A DNA stretch of 41,459 nucleotides. Origin: DATLHO01 sp035539855. GTDB lineage: Bacteria; Bacteroidota; Ignavibacteria; OLB7. Numbering within the stretch: the first letter of the stretch is position 1; each line of letters opens with the position of its first letter. Where the stretch lies: NCBI GenBank assembly GCA_035539855.1, contig DATLHO010000146.1, forward strand, positions 1 through 41,459. Reading direction: 5' to 3'. Below the pieces are notes generated by a model that worked only from the letters and a program-made list of their open reading frames with translations, ran no database searches and was not told the origin of the DNA. Positions 29,787 to 38,873 of this stretch are shown here, in pieces. The translations under genes and the position numbers were made by a program.

Positions 29787-31037
29787 ATGGATACGTTTCT
29801 CCTCGATCTTCTCGGCAACCAGATTCTCGCCGGCGTCGTTGCGGCGGCGCTGGTGCTGGTGTTCGTGCTCCTGTTCGCGCTCGTCGCGATCTACGCCGAG
29901 CTCAAGCTCGCCGCGTTCATGCAGCACCGCCTGGGTCCGATGGAGGCCGGTCCGCACGGCGTCCTGCAGCCGTTCGCGGAGATCCTGAAGCTGCTGCAGA
30001 AGGAGGCGATCCGTCCCGACCGCGCCGACCGCTGGCTGTTCCAGATGGCGCCGTTCCTGGTGTTCGTCGGCTGCTTCGCCGCGTTCGCGGTCGTGCCGTT
30101 CAGCCCGCTGTACATCGGCGCCGACATCGACGTCGGCGTCTACTACATCATCGCGGTCTCGTCGCTCGTGGTCATCGGCATCTTCATGGGAGGATGGGCC
30201 TCGAACAACAAGTACACGCTCTACGGCGGCGTCCGCTCGGTCGCGCAGATCATCAGCTACGAGATCCCCGCCGGCTTCATCGTCCTGGCCATCGTCATGA
30301 TGTCCGGCACGCTGTCGATGCAGGGGATCATCGAGCAGCAGGGAGGAGGCTTCTGGAACTGGTACGTCTTCGGCGGACCCAAGAGCGGCTCGACGACCTC
30401 GATGATCACCGGAGGGATGATCTCGACGCCGGGCACCGCCGCGAGCTTTCTGCTGATGCCGCTGATGGCGATCGCGCTGCTGATCCTGTACTCCTCGGGA
30501 CTGGCCGAGACCAACCGCGTTCCGTTCGACCTGCCCGAGGCGGAGTCGGAGCTCGTCGGAGGGTACAACACCGAGTACAGCGCGATGAAGTACGCGATCT
30601 TCTTCCTCGCGGAGTACGGCAACATGTTCGTCGTCTGCGCGATCGCAACGACGCTGTTCCTCGGCGGATGGCAACCGCCGCTGCCTCGCTTCTTCGCGCA
30701 GTACGCCGGCCTCGGCTCGCCCTTCTGGATCGGCATCGAGGGCTTCTTCTGGTTCGTCGCCAAGTCGATGGTGCTCGTGCTGATGCAGATCATGCTGCGC
30801 TGGACGCTGCCGCGCCTGCGCGCCGACCAGTTGATGCACCTGAGCTGGAAGATGTTCCTGCCAATCGGGTTCGTCGTCGTCATCGTCATCGGCGCGTGGA
30901 TCACGTTCATCGGCGCACCCAACGCCGACCCCCGCCAGGCACTGAGCCCGGCCGCCGCACCAGCGCAGGTCGGCGTCGCATCGGCCCCCGCACCCGTCCC
31001 ATCCGCAACGATTCACAACGGTGGAGTCAGACAATGA
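29787..31037 (+). CDS. nuoH: NADH-quinone oxidoreductase subunit H
   Basis: This is a 416-residue membrane subunit with about eight transmembrane helices that joins the peripheral and membrane arms. Diagnostic segments are LAAFMQHRLGPMEAGPHGVL, the acidic loop AETNRVPFDLPEAESELVGG and YNTEYSAMKYAIFFLAEYGN. The Ala/Pro-rich C-terminal tail of ~35 residues is an extension. The stop overlaps the nuoI start (ATGA). The upstream spacer contains the GATCCGCAATCCGCAA micro-repeat. Confidence 0.95.
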   Translation: MDTFLLDLLGNQILAGVVAAALVLVFVLLFALVAIYAELKLAAFMQHRLGPMEAGPHGVLQPFAEILKLLQKEAIRPDRADRWLFQMAPFLVFVGCFAAFAVVPFSPLYIGADIDVGVYYIIAVSSLVVIGIFMGGWASNNKYTLYGGVRSVAQIISYEIPAGFIVLAIVMMSGTLSMQGIIEQQGGGFWNWYVFGGPKSGSTTSMITGGMISTPGTAASFLLMPLMAIALLILYSSGLAETNRVPFDLPEAESELVGGYNTEYSAMKYAIFFLAEYGNMFVVCAIATTLFLGGWQPPLPRFFAQYAGLGSPFWIGIEGFFWFVAKSMVLVLMQIMLRWTLPRLRADQLMHLSWKMFLPIGFVVVIVIGAWITFIGAPNADPRQALSPAAAPAQVGVASAPAPVPSATIHNGGVRQ

Positions 31038-31810
31038 GCATCCTGTCCGACATCTGGGAGGGCGTCCGCACGACCCTCATCGGACTTCGGGTGACGGTCC
31101 CATACATCTGGCGCCGACCGGTCACGCTGCAGTATCCGCACGAGCGTCCCGATCTGCCGGAGCGGACGCGCAACCGGCTGTACGTCAACATGGACGACTG
31201 CATCGGCTGTGACCAGTGCGCGCGCGCCTGTCCGGTCAACTGCATCGACATCGAGACGGCGAAGTCGGTCGGCGAGGATTCGCCCGGCGTGACCTCCAAC
31301 GGCAAGCGCAAGGCGCTGTGGGTCACGCGCTTCGACATCGACATCGCCAAGTGCTGCTACTGCGGCCTGTGCACGTTCCCGTGCCCGACCGAGTGCATCA
31401 AGATGACCGACGTCTTCGAGTTCGCCGAGCAGGAGCGCAACAACCTGATCTACAGTTATGTGACGCTCACGCCCGCGGAGATCCTCGAAAAGATCGCGAC
31501 CTCCGAAGAGGCCGAGCGCGAGCTCGCCGAGCAGAAGAAGGCAGCGGCGGCCGCGCCGAAACCGGCAGCGGCACCGGCAGCCCCGGCCGCGACGCGCGCG
31601 GCCTTCTCGGCGTCGGCGTCGCGGCGATGCAGGCGAAGATCGCCGCAGCGAAACAGGCCGCCGGCGGAGCGCCCGCGCCCGTCGCGGCCGCGGGCGCGTC
31701 GACGAGCGAGCCGGCGCCCGCAACGGCGGAGCCCGCCACGGAGCCCGTCGCGACGGGCGCGCCGGCCTCCGACGAGGACGCCGAGAAGGCGGCGAAGATC
31801 GCCGCGATGA
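31034..31810 (+). CDS. nuoI: NADH-quinone oxidoreductase subunit I, with frameshifted tail
   Basis: The first ~165 residues are a normal NuoI with two 4Fe-4S motifs: CIGCDQCARACPVNC and CCYCGLCTFPCPTEC. These carry electrons to N2. An Ala/Lys/Pro-rich tail begins after ILEKIATSEEAERELAEQKK. In the reading frame of the gene the tail turns into an Arg/Pro-rich run from about 31,615 and stops at 31810. The -1 frame from about 31,615 to 31857 instead reads AAMQAKIAAAKQAAGG and ends AAMKAKIAEAKARKDAEG, which continues the tail's style. A one-base indel or a sequencing error near 31,615-31,625 is likely. The core is unaffected. Confidence 0.9.
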   Translation: MSILSDIWEGVRTTLIGLRVTVPYIWRRPVTLQYPHERPDLPERTRNRLYVNMDDCIGCDQCARACPVNCIDIETAKSVGEDSPGVTSNGKRKALWVTRFDIDIAKCCYCGLCTFPCPTECIKMTDVFEFAEQERNNLIYSYVTLTPAEILEKIATSEEAERELAEQKKAAAAAPKPAAAPAAPAATRAAFSASASRRCRRRSPQRNRPPAERPRPSRPRARRRASRRPQRRSPPRSPSRRARRPPTRTPRRRRRSPR

Positions 31811-31902
31811 AAGCGAAGATCGCCGAGGCGAAGGCCCGCAAGGACGCCGAGGGATAGCGTGGTGACGGCAGTGGTGATCGACAACAACTCTCAGACTTCG
31901 CG

Positions 31903-32436
31903 ATGTACGACTTCCTCTTCTACACCTTCGCACTGATCACGGTCCTTCCGGCGTTCGTCGTCGTGTTCGCGCGGAACATCGCGCACAGCGCGTTCTCGCT
32001 GATGTTCACGCTCTTCGGCGTCGCGGGACTCTACGTGATGCTCGGCGCGGACTTCGTCGGCGTCTCGCAACTGCTGATCTACGTCGGTGGCATCCTCGTG
32101 CTCTTCCTCTTCGGTATGATGCTCACCGCGAACATCGACCAGCTCCGCGAGGAGCAGCCGCCGATGGCGCGGCAGCTCGGCGCGGTCTTCGTCGGCGCGG
32201 CGATGCTGGCGATGCTGACGATGGCCGTCTGGGGCATCCCGGCATGGCGCAACGCGACGCCGCGCATGCTCCCGAACGACGCGCAGACGACGAGCACGAT
32301 CGGAACGCTCTTCATGGGCGACTTCGCCCTCCTGTTCATCGCCAGCTCGATCGCGATCCTCGTCGCGCTCGTCGGTGCGGCGATGATCGCGCGCGCCGAC
32401 GGCTTCTCGTCCGAAGACGCCTCGACGCGGATGTGA
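31903..32436 (+). CDS. nuoJ: NADH-quinone oxidoreductase subunit J
   Basis: This is a 177-residue membrane subunit with five predicted helices. Typical are NIAHSAFSLMFTLFGVAGLY, with the pi-bulge region, and LIYVGGILVLFLFGMMLTAN. It lies directly upstream of nuoK as in nearly all nuo operons. Confidence 0.95.
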   Translation: MYDFLFYTFALITVLPAFVVVFARNIAHSAFSLMFTLFGVAGLYVMLGADFVGVSQLLIYVGGILVLFLFGMMLTANIDQLREEQPPMARQLGAVFVGAAMLAMLTMAVWGIPAWRNATPRMLPNDAQTTSTIGTLFMGDFALLFIASSIAILVALVGAAMIARADGFSSEDASTRM

Positions 32437-32472
32437 TCTCCTGACTTCTGTTCTCAACCGACTGGTGTCTCA

Positions 32473-32796
32473 ATGCCTGCTGTCGGCCTTCCGCACTTCC
32501 TGACGATCGGCGCGATCCTCTTCTCGCTCGGTCTGTTCGCGATCATCACGCGCCGCAACGCGGTGATGCTGCTGATGGGAATCGAGCTGATCCTCAATGC
32601 CGCGAACGTCAACCTCGTCGCCTTCTCGCGCTACAGCACCGCGGGCACGTCGCTGATGATGACCGGCCAGATCGCCTCGCTCTTCGTCATCGTCCTCGCC
32701 GCGTGCGAGGCGGCGGTCGCCCTGGCGATCGTCCTGAACATCTACAAGCGCTTCAGCACGATCAATGTCGACGAGGTCGACATGCTCCGCGACTGA
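32473..32796 (+). CDS. nuoK: NADH-quinone oxidoreductase subunit K
   Basis: This is a 107-residue membrane subunit with three helices. The conserved LLMGIELILNAANVNLVAFS contains the key membrane Glu, and a second acidic position is in VLAACEAAVALAIVLNIYK. Length is typical. Confidence 0.96.
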   Translation: MPAVGLPHFLTIGAILFSLGLFAIITRRNAVMLLMGIELILNAANVNLVAFSRYSTAGTSLMMTGQIASLFVIVLAACEAAVALAIVLNIYKRFSTINVDEVDMLRD

Positions 32797-32843
32797 CGAG
32801 CCCTCGAACTCCGCAATCCCGGATCCAATAACGGAACGCCTCA

Positions 32844-35315
32844 ATGGACTCCGTCCTGCAACTCTCGATCGTCATCCTGCTTCTGCCGTTCGTGGGATTC
32901 GTCGTCCAGCTCGTGCTAGGCAAGGCGAAGACGCCGGCCGACTACGTGATCGATCCGCACGAGAGCGCGCACCACGATCACGACGCGCACGGCAACGTCG
33001 CCGACGCGCACACCGCCGACCACACGCAGCACGCCGTCGACGTGCCGCACGAGCCGGCCGCGCACGCTCCGTCGCACGGCGATCATCACTACACCTACCA
33101 CGTCACGAAGCGACGCGGCCCGTGGACCGATGCCGACCAGACGCGGGCATACCGCCTGCACTGGATCGCCACCGCGATCATGGGCATCTGCCTGGCGCTC
33201 TCGATCTACGTGGCGTACGTGACGATCTCGGCTCCGGCTATCTCCGGCGCGCCGAACTGGACTCCGAAGGCGGAGGCCTCCGCGGTCTGGTACGACTTCG
33301 GTGACGCTGCGACGAGCGCGATCGGTCGCGCGTACGTGATCACGCTCGGCGTGCTGGCCGACAACCTGGCGGCGATCATGCTCGTGGTCGTGACGCTGAT
33401 CTCGTTTCTGGTGCACCTGTTCTCCAGCGAGTACATGCGCGAGCCGTCGATGCACGGCGGTCGGTTCAATCGCTTCTTCGCGTATCTGGGATTGTTCACG
33501 TTCTCGATGCTCGGCATCGTGATCGCGAACAACCTGCTGATGATCTACATCTTCTGGGAGCTCGTCGGCGTCAGCTCGTACCTGCTGATCGGCTTCTGGT
33601 ACGAGCGTCCCGCTCCGCAGTACGCCAACAAGAAGGCGTTCATCGTCAACCGCGTCGGCGACATCGGGATGTTCGCCGGCATCCTGATTCTGTTCACGCA
33701 GCTCGGAACGCTCGAGCTCACTAAGGTCTTCACGATGCTCTCGGCCGGCACGCTTCCGTACGGCTCGGAGCTCTGGCTCACCGCCGCGGGCATCCTGCTG
33801 TTCTGCGGCGCGATCGGCAAGTCGGCGCAGTTCCCGCTCAACGTCTGGCTACCGGACGCGATGGAGGGTCCGACGCCGGTCTCGGCGCTGATCCACGCCG
33901 CGACGATGGTCGCCGCGGGCGTCTACCTGACCGCGCGCATCTTCCCGCTGCTCACCGGTGACGCGATGCTCTTCGTCGCGGCCGTCGGCGGCGCGACCGC
34001 GATCATCGCCGCATCGATCGCGCTGGTGCAGTGGGATCTCAAGAAGGTGCTCGCCTTCAGCACGGTCTCGCAGCTCGGCTACATGGTGCTCGCGCTCGGC
34101 GTCGGCGCCTACAGCGCGGCGATCTTCCACCTGGTGACGCACGCGATGTTCAAGGCGTGCCTGTTCCTGGCGAGCGGCTCGGTGATCCATCAGATGCATC
34201 ACTCGCTGCATCACATCCACGATCACTCACGCGATCCGCAGGACATGCGGAACATGGGGGGATTGAAGGGGAAGATGCCGGTGACGTACGTGACGACGCT
34301 GATCGCGACGCTCGCGATCTCCGGCGTCCCGCTGTTCAGCGGCTACATGTCGAAGGACGAGATCCTCGCCGGCGCGTGGGCGTTCCGCAACGTCAGCCCG
34401 GGCTTCATCGCCAACGCCGTCTGGATCGTCGGCTACGTCGTCGCCGGCATGACGGCGTTCTACATGTTCCGCATGGTCTTCCTGACGTTCTGGGGACAGC
34501 CGAAAGCCGCCGACATCTACGCGCACATCAAGGAGAATCCGCGCGTCATGGTCGGCCCGCTGGTGGTGCTCGCGACGCTTTCGCTGTGGATTCCGTTCGG
34601 CGGTAACCCGCTGAACCCGGGCGGAGGCTGGTTCCTCTCGAGCTGGGTGCGCACGCCGGCGCTCGTGGCTCCGGCCGGCGCGCAGCCGCACGTCTCGCAT
34701 GCCGCCCCCGCGGCGACGCACGAATCGGCGGCACCACCGGAAGCCGGCACGCCGGCCGAGGCGGCGCACGGTGCGACCGGCGCGTTCCAGGCCTCGCTCG
34801 AGCACGCGACGCACGAGCTTCACGAGACGGGCATTCCGCACGTCGCGTCGATGCCCGCGCTGATGTCGCTTCTGGTCGCCGGCACGGGCATCCTCATCGC
34901 GTTCCTGCTGTACGGTCGAAAGGAGGCCAAGGGCCAGCAGGTGAGCTGGGCGGCGCCGACCGGCGTGCGCGCGTTCCTCTTCAATCGATGGTACCAGGAC
35001 AACCTCTACGAGAAGGTGTTCCCCGTCGGCTTCTCGCTGGTGCTGATGAAGGCGCTCGCGTGGTTCGACGCGAACGTCGTCGACGGCATCGTCAACGGTG
35101 TCGGCGCGCTCTCAGTCGCGATCGCGCGCTTCGTCGGCGCCTTCGACACCTACGTCGTCGACGGCCTCGTGAACTTCCTCGGCGGCACGGCGCAGTTCGT
35201 CGGGCTTCTGTTCCGGCAGATGCAGACCGGCCGCATCCAGACGTACGCAGCCTACGCCGTCGTGGGCGTCATCGTTCTCTTCTTCGCCGTCACCATGATG
35301 GCCAGCGCACTCTAG
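32844..35315 (+). CDS. nuoL: NADH-quinone oxidoreductase subunit L, with His-rich insert
   Basis: This is an 823-residue antiporter-like proton-pumping subunit, versus ~610-670 usual. Conserved core segments are MIYIFWELVGVSSYLLIGFW, LPDAMEGPTPVSALIHAATM and LFSGYMSKDEILAGAWAF. Two insertions explain the length. One is a loop at residues 35-90 with 14 His in 48 residues (DPHESAHHDHDAHG and on), between helices 1 and 2. The other is an Ala/His/Glu-rich loop at ~610-670. The C-terminal lateral helix region is present. Confidence 0.95.
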   Translation: MDSVLQLSIVILLLPFVGFVVQLVLGKAKTPADYVIDPHESAHHDHDAHGNVADAHTADHTQHAVDVPHEPAAHAPSHGDHHYTYHVTKRRGPWTDADQTRAYRLHWIATAIMGICLALSIYVAYVTISAPAISGAPNWTPKAEASAVWYDFGDAATSAIGRAYVITLGVLADNLAAIMLVVVTLISFLVHLFSSEYMREPSMHGGRFNRFFAYLGLFTFSMLGIVIANNLLMIYIFWELVGVSSYLLIGFWYERPAPQYANKKAFIVNRVGDIGMFAGILILFTQLGTLELTKVFTMLSAGTLPYGSELWLTAAGILLFCGAIGKSAQFPLNVWLPDAMEGPTPVSALIHAATMVAAGVYLTARIFPLLTGDAMLFVAAVGGATAIIAASIALVQWDLKKVLAFSTVSQLGYMVLALGVGAYSAAIFHLVTHAMFKACLFLASGSVIHQMHHSLHHIHDHSRDPQDMRNMGGLKGKMPVTYVTTLIATLAISGVPLFSGYMSKDEILAGAWAFRNVSPGFIANAVWIVGYVVAGMTAFYMFRMVFLTFWGQPKAADIYAHIKENPRVMVGPLVVLATLSLWIPFGGNPLNPGGGWFLSSWVRTPALVAPAGAQPHVSHAAPAATHESAAPPEAGTPAEAAHGATGAFQASLEHATHELHETGIPHVASMPALMSLLVAGTGILIAFLLYGRKEAKGQQVSWAAPTGVRAFLFNRWYQDNLYEKVFPVGFSLVLMKALAWFDANVVDGIVNGVGALSVAIARFVGAFDTYVVDGLVNFLGGTAQFVGLLFRQMQTGRIQTYAAYAVVGVIVLFFAVTMMASAL

Positions 35316-35357
35316 CTCTTCGCCTCAGGCCTCTAAAGGACACAACGGTCTCTGAAC

Positions 35358-36989
35358 ATGAATAACTCAGTGCTCCTGATCCTGCTCACGTTCCTGCCCC
35401 TCGCGGGAATGACGGCGATCCTCCTTCTCCCGAAGCGCTCCGTCGGCGTCATCCGCTGGACGGCGCTGGCGATCGCGTTCGCGCAGATCGTGCTCGCGGT
35501 CGTCCTCTGGGGCGCCTTCGACAACACGCTCGGGGGCATCAACGATCCGGCGAGCTTCCAGTTCGTCACCCAGGCGACGTGGCTCAATCTCGAGTCGACG
35601 TTCCTCGGCAATCTCCACATCGAGTTCTTCCTCGGCGTCGATGGACTGTCGATGCCGATGATCCTCCTGACGGCGATCGTCATGACCGTGGCGACGGTGA
35701 GCTCCTGGAGCATCAACAAGAGCGAGAAGGGATACTTCGCGCTGCTGCTGCTTCTGAACACGGGCGTGATGGGAACGTTCGTCGCCCTGGACTTCTTCCT
35801 GTTCTACGTCTTCTGGGAGCTGATGCTGCTGCCGATGTACTTCCTGATCGGCATCTGGGGCGGACCGCGTCGCGAGTACGCGGCGATCAAGTTCTTCCTG
35901 TACACGCTCGCCGGCTCGGTGTTCATGCTGCTGGCGATCATCGGACTGTACTACAGCACGAACGTGGGACAGGGAGGGACGGTGCAGCACACGTTCAACA
36001 TGCTGGCGATGATGAACCCGGCGAACTACATGCGCGACGGGATTCTCTCGCCGGAGGCGATCGGCAGCTTCGGCGGCAACGCTCTGCGCTACTGGGCGTT
36101 CCTGGCGCTGTTCGTCGGCTTCGCGATCAAGGTGCCGATGTTCCCGTTCCACACGTGGCTGCCGGACGCGCACGTCGAAGCGCCGACGCCGATCTCGGTG
36201 ATCCTGGCCGGCGTGCTGCTGAAGCTCGGCACCTACGGCATCCTGCGCATCTGCGTCTCGATCTTCCCCGACGTCGCGATGGATCCGGCGGTGATGGAGT
36301 GGATCGCGATCTTCGGATTCATCGGCATCGTCTACGGCGCGTTCTGCGCGATGGCGCAGAAGGACTTCAAGAAGCTCATCGCCTACTCGTCGGTCTCGCA
36401 CATGGGTTACGTGCTGCTCGGGATCTCGGCGATGAACACGATCGGCTTCAACGGCGCCATCTTCCAGATGTTCAACCACGGCGTGATCACGTCGATGCTC
36501 TTCCTTCTCGTGGGCGTCATCTACGACCGCGTCCACGACCGGACGATCGACAAGTTCGGCGGCCTGGCGAACCTGATGCCGGGCTACTTTTTCATCGTCA
36601 CGATCGCGTTCTTCGCGGCGCTCGGCCTGCCTGGTCTGGCCGGATGGTGGTCCGAGTCGTTCGTGTTCATCGGCGCGTTCAACAACATCCACGTCCGCAC
36701 CTGGACGATCCTCTCGCTTGCCGGCGTGGTGCTCGGCGCGGCGTACATGCTCTGGCTGCTGCAGCGCGCGTTCCTCGGAACGCTGAAGAACCGGGAGTGG
36801 GAGCCACACCTGCCGGATCTCGACCGACGCGAGTGGGCGATGCTGCTGCCGCTGGCGGCGATCGTCGTCGTGCTCGGTGTCTGGCCGTCGCCGGCACTGT
36901 CGATGATGAACGGCAGCGTCAATGCCCTCGTGCAGTTCCTTCACAACAGCGCGACGGTCACGACGACCGCGTTGAACACGCTCCCGTAA
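35358..36989 (+). CDS. nuoM: NADH-quinone oxidoreductase subunit M
   Basis: This is a 543-residue antiporter-like subunit with ~14 helices. Typical are FYVFWELMLLPMYFLIGIWG, FPFHTWLPDAHVEAPTPISV and ILAGVLLKLGTYGILRICVS. The key membrane Glu and Lys are in those segments. Length is slightly above average. Confidence 0.96.
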   Translation: MNNSVLLILLTFLPLAGMTAILLLPKRSVGVIRWTALAIAFAQIVLAVVLWGAFDNTLGGINDPASFQFVTQATWLNLESTFLGNLHIEFFLGVDGLSMPMILLTAIVMTVATVSSWSINKSEKGYFALLLLLNTGVMGTFVALDFFLFYVFWELMLLPMYFLIGIWGGPRREYAAIKFFLYTLAGSVFMLLAIIGLYYSTNVGQGGTVQHTFNMLAMMNPANYMRDGILSPEAIGSFGGNALRYWAFLALFVGFAIKVPMFPFHTWLPDAHVEAPTPISVILAGVLLKLGTYGILRICVSIFPDVAMDPAVMEWIAIFGFIGIVYGAFCAMAQKDFKKLIAYSSVSHMGYVLLGISAMNTIGFNGAIFQMFNHGVITSMLFLLVGVIYDRVHDRTIDKFGGLANLMPGYFFIVTIAFFAALGLPGLAGWWSESFVFIGAFNNIHVRTWTILSLAGVVLGAAYMLWLLQRAFLGTLKNREWEPHLPDLDRREWAMLLPLAAIVVVLGVWPSPALSMMNGSVNALVQFLHNSATVTTTALNTLP

Positions 36990-37012
36990 TCCGCTAACAG
37001 GCGACGTACCCC

Positions 37013-38590
37013 ATGGATACCGACTTCATACAGCTCGGAGCGAGCTTCCGGAACTTCCTTCCGGAGATCGTTCTCGGCGCCTTCTTCGTCCTGGCGCTCG
37101 TGGCCGAGTCGTTCGCGCGCAGCTCGTCGGCGCGGCGCGCACTCGCGGCGTTCGCCTTCGTCGGCTTCGCGATCGCCGGGTGGCTCGCGTTCGCGCAGGT
37201 GCCGCTGACCGAGAACGACTTCCGCGGCGAGTGGATCTTCCGCGCGGGCTACCAGGCGTTCGGACAGGGGATGCTCGTGATCGACACGTTCGCGATCTTC
37301 TTCAAGGTCCTGATCGCGATCGCGGGCATGCTCGTGATCATCTTCTCGATGCTCTCGCGCGAGCTGGTGACCGACGGCAAGCCGAGACTCGGCGAGTACT
37401 ACTCGCTGCTGCTGGCGATGACCTTCGGCATGTACCTGATGGTCGGCGCGAACGACCTGCTGCTGATGTACATGGCGATCGAGATCGTCTCGCTCAGCTC
37501 GTACTCGATCGTCGGCTTCATCAAGCGCGTTCCGCGCGCGGCCGAGGCGTCGATGAAGTACGTGATCTACGGCGGCGTCTCCTCGGGCATCATGCTCTTC
37601 GGCATCTCGCTGCTGTACGGCATCGTCGGTTCGACGAACTTCGGCGACATCTTCGCCTTCGTCGGCACGCCGAACGCCGAGACCGCACCGCTGACCGCGT
37701 TCACGCTCGCGATGGTGATGGTGATGGCGGGCATCGGCTACAAGATCTCCGCCGCGCCGTTCCACTTCTGGACGCCCGATGTCTACGAGGGCGCGCCGAT
37801 CACGATGACCGCGTACCTGTCGGTCGCATCGAAGGCCGCCGGCTTCGCGCTGCTCGTGCGTTTCCTCGTCAGCGCGTTCCCCGCGCCGATGCAGGGCTTC
37901 GACTGGCGGATGCTGATCGCGATCATCTCGGTCGCGACGATGTCACTCGGCAACCTCGCCGCGCTGCAGCAGACCAATCTCAAGCGCCTGCTCGCGTACT
38001 CGTCGATCGCGCACGCGGGCTACATGCTGATGGGACTCGTCGTCGGCTCGACCTACGGCATCACGGCGATCCTCGTGTACTTCGCGGTCTACCTGCTGAT
38101 GAACCTCGGCGGCTTCTTCGCGATCCAGAAGATCGCCGAGCAGATCGGCTCCGAAGAGATCGACGACTACAAGGGACTCGGCGCGCGCATGCCGGTCGTC
38201 GGCGTGCTGCTCGGCGTCTTCATGATCTCTCTCGTCGGTCTGCCGCCGACCGCGGGCTTCATCGGCAAGCTGTTCCTCTTCAGCGCGATCGTGCAGGACG
38301 GAAGCGAGTGGCTCTGGCTCGCGGTCGTCGGCGTGGTCAACTCGGTGATCTCGCTCTACTACTACGTCCGCGTGCTCAAGGTGATGTATCTCGACAAGGC
38401 GCCGGAGGGCGACACCGGACCGGTGACGATCGAGCGCGGCTCGGTCGCGATCCTCGGCGTCCTCGCCGTCGCGACGCTGCTCTTTGGCCTCCCGAACTTC
38501 TTCGGACCGCTCACGAACATCGCCCAGCAATCGCTCGGCACTCTCGCGCAGTTGCTCCGCGACAGCGGATCGATGCTGGGAGGGCTTTGA
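37013..38590 (+). CDS. nuoN: NADH-quinone oxidoreductase subunit N
   Basis: This is a 525-residue antiporter-like subunit and the last gene of the operon. Typical are LLMYMAIEIVSLSSYSIVGF, AAPFHFWTPDVYEGAPITMT and LVGLPPTAGFIGKLFLFSAI. nuoE, nuoF and nuoG, the NADH-oxidising module, are not in the operon or the window. Confidence 0.96.
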   Translation: MDTDFIQLGASFRNFLPEIVLGAFFVLALVAESFARSSSARRALAAFAFVGFAIAGWLAFAQVPLTENDFRGEWIFRAGYQAFGQGMLVIDTFAIFFKVLIAIAGMLVIIFSMLSRELVTDGKPRLGEYYSLLLAMTFGMYLMVGANDLLLMYMAIEIVSLSSYSIVGFIKRVPRAAEASMKYVIYGGVSSGIMLFGISLLYGIVGSTNFGDIFAFVGTPNAETAPLTAFTLAMVMVMAGIGYKISAAPFHFWTPDVYEGAPITMTAYLSVASKAAGFALLVRFLVSAFPAPMQGFDWRMLIAIISVATMSLGNLAALQQTNLKRLLAYSSIAHAGYMLMGLVVGSTYGITAILVYFAVYLLMNLGGFFAIQKIAEQIGSEEIDDYKGLGARMPVVGVLLGVFMISLVGLPPTAGFIGKLFLFSAIVQDGSEWLWLAVVGVVNSVISLYYYVRVLKVMYLDKAPEGDTGPVTIERGSVAILGVLAVATLLFGLPNFFGPLTNIAQQSLGTLAQLLRDSGSMLGGL

Positions 38591-38873
38591 GGGAGGGTAG
38601 TACCGGGAGTTCTTGCGACCGGCATGGACTGGGGTCTGTGCTGGTCGCTTCTTGTTAGAGGTCAGAGGTTAGATGTTAGAGGTCACGATGCGGTTGGAGG
38701 TGGTGGGTTTTTGGTATTGGTTATTGGCTATTGGTTTTTGAGTGGTAGTGGACGTCAGTGCGTGCCGACCAATAACAAATAACAAATAACCACCCCCCAG
38801 ACTCTGACGCTCATCGCCATCCGGCGGTATCTTCTGTATCGTGACATCTGACCTCTGACCTCCAACATCTGAC
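38591..38873. repeat. Nested inverted low-complexity repeats after nuoN
   Basis: Left outer arm 38657-38686 (words AGAGGTCAGAGGTTAGATG) is imperfectly complementary to 38841-38870 (GTGACATCTGACCTCTGACC). An inner pair, 38712-38738 (TATTGGTTATTGGCTATTGG) and 38767-38794 (ACCAATAACAAATAACAAAT), is likewise complementary in style. The whole is a ~220-bp foldable unit whose right arm ends at the epimerase start codon. No gene is seen inside. Confidence 0.7.

Noticed and set aside
31627..31857. Separate small gene starting at the ATG after nuoI
   Set aside because: The frame's Ala/Lys style continues that of the NuoI tail, and there is no spacer or start signal. A frameshift in the tail is simpler.
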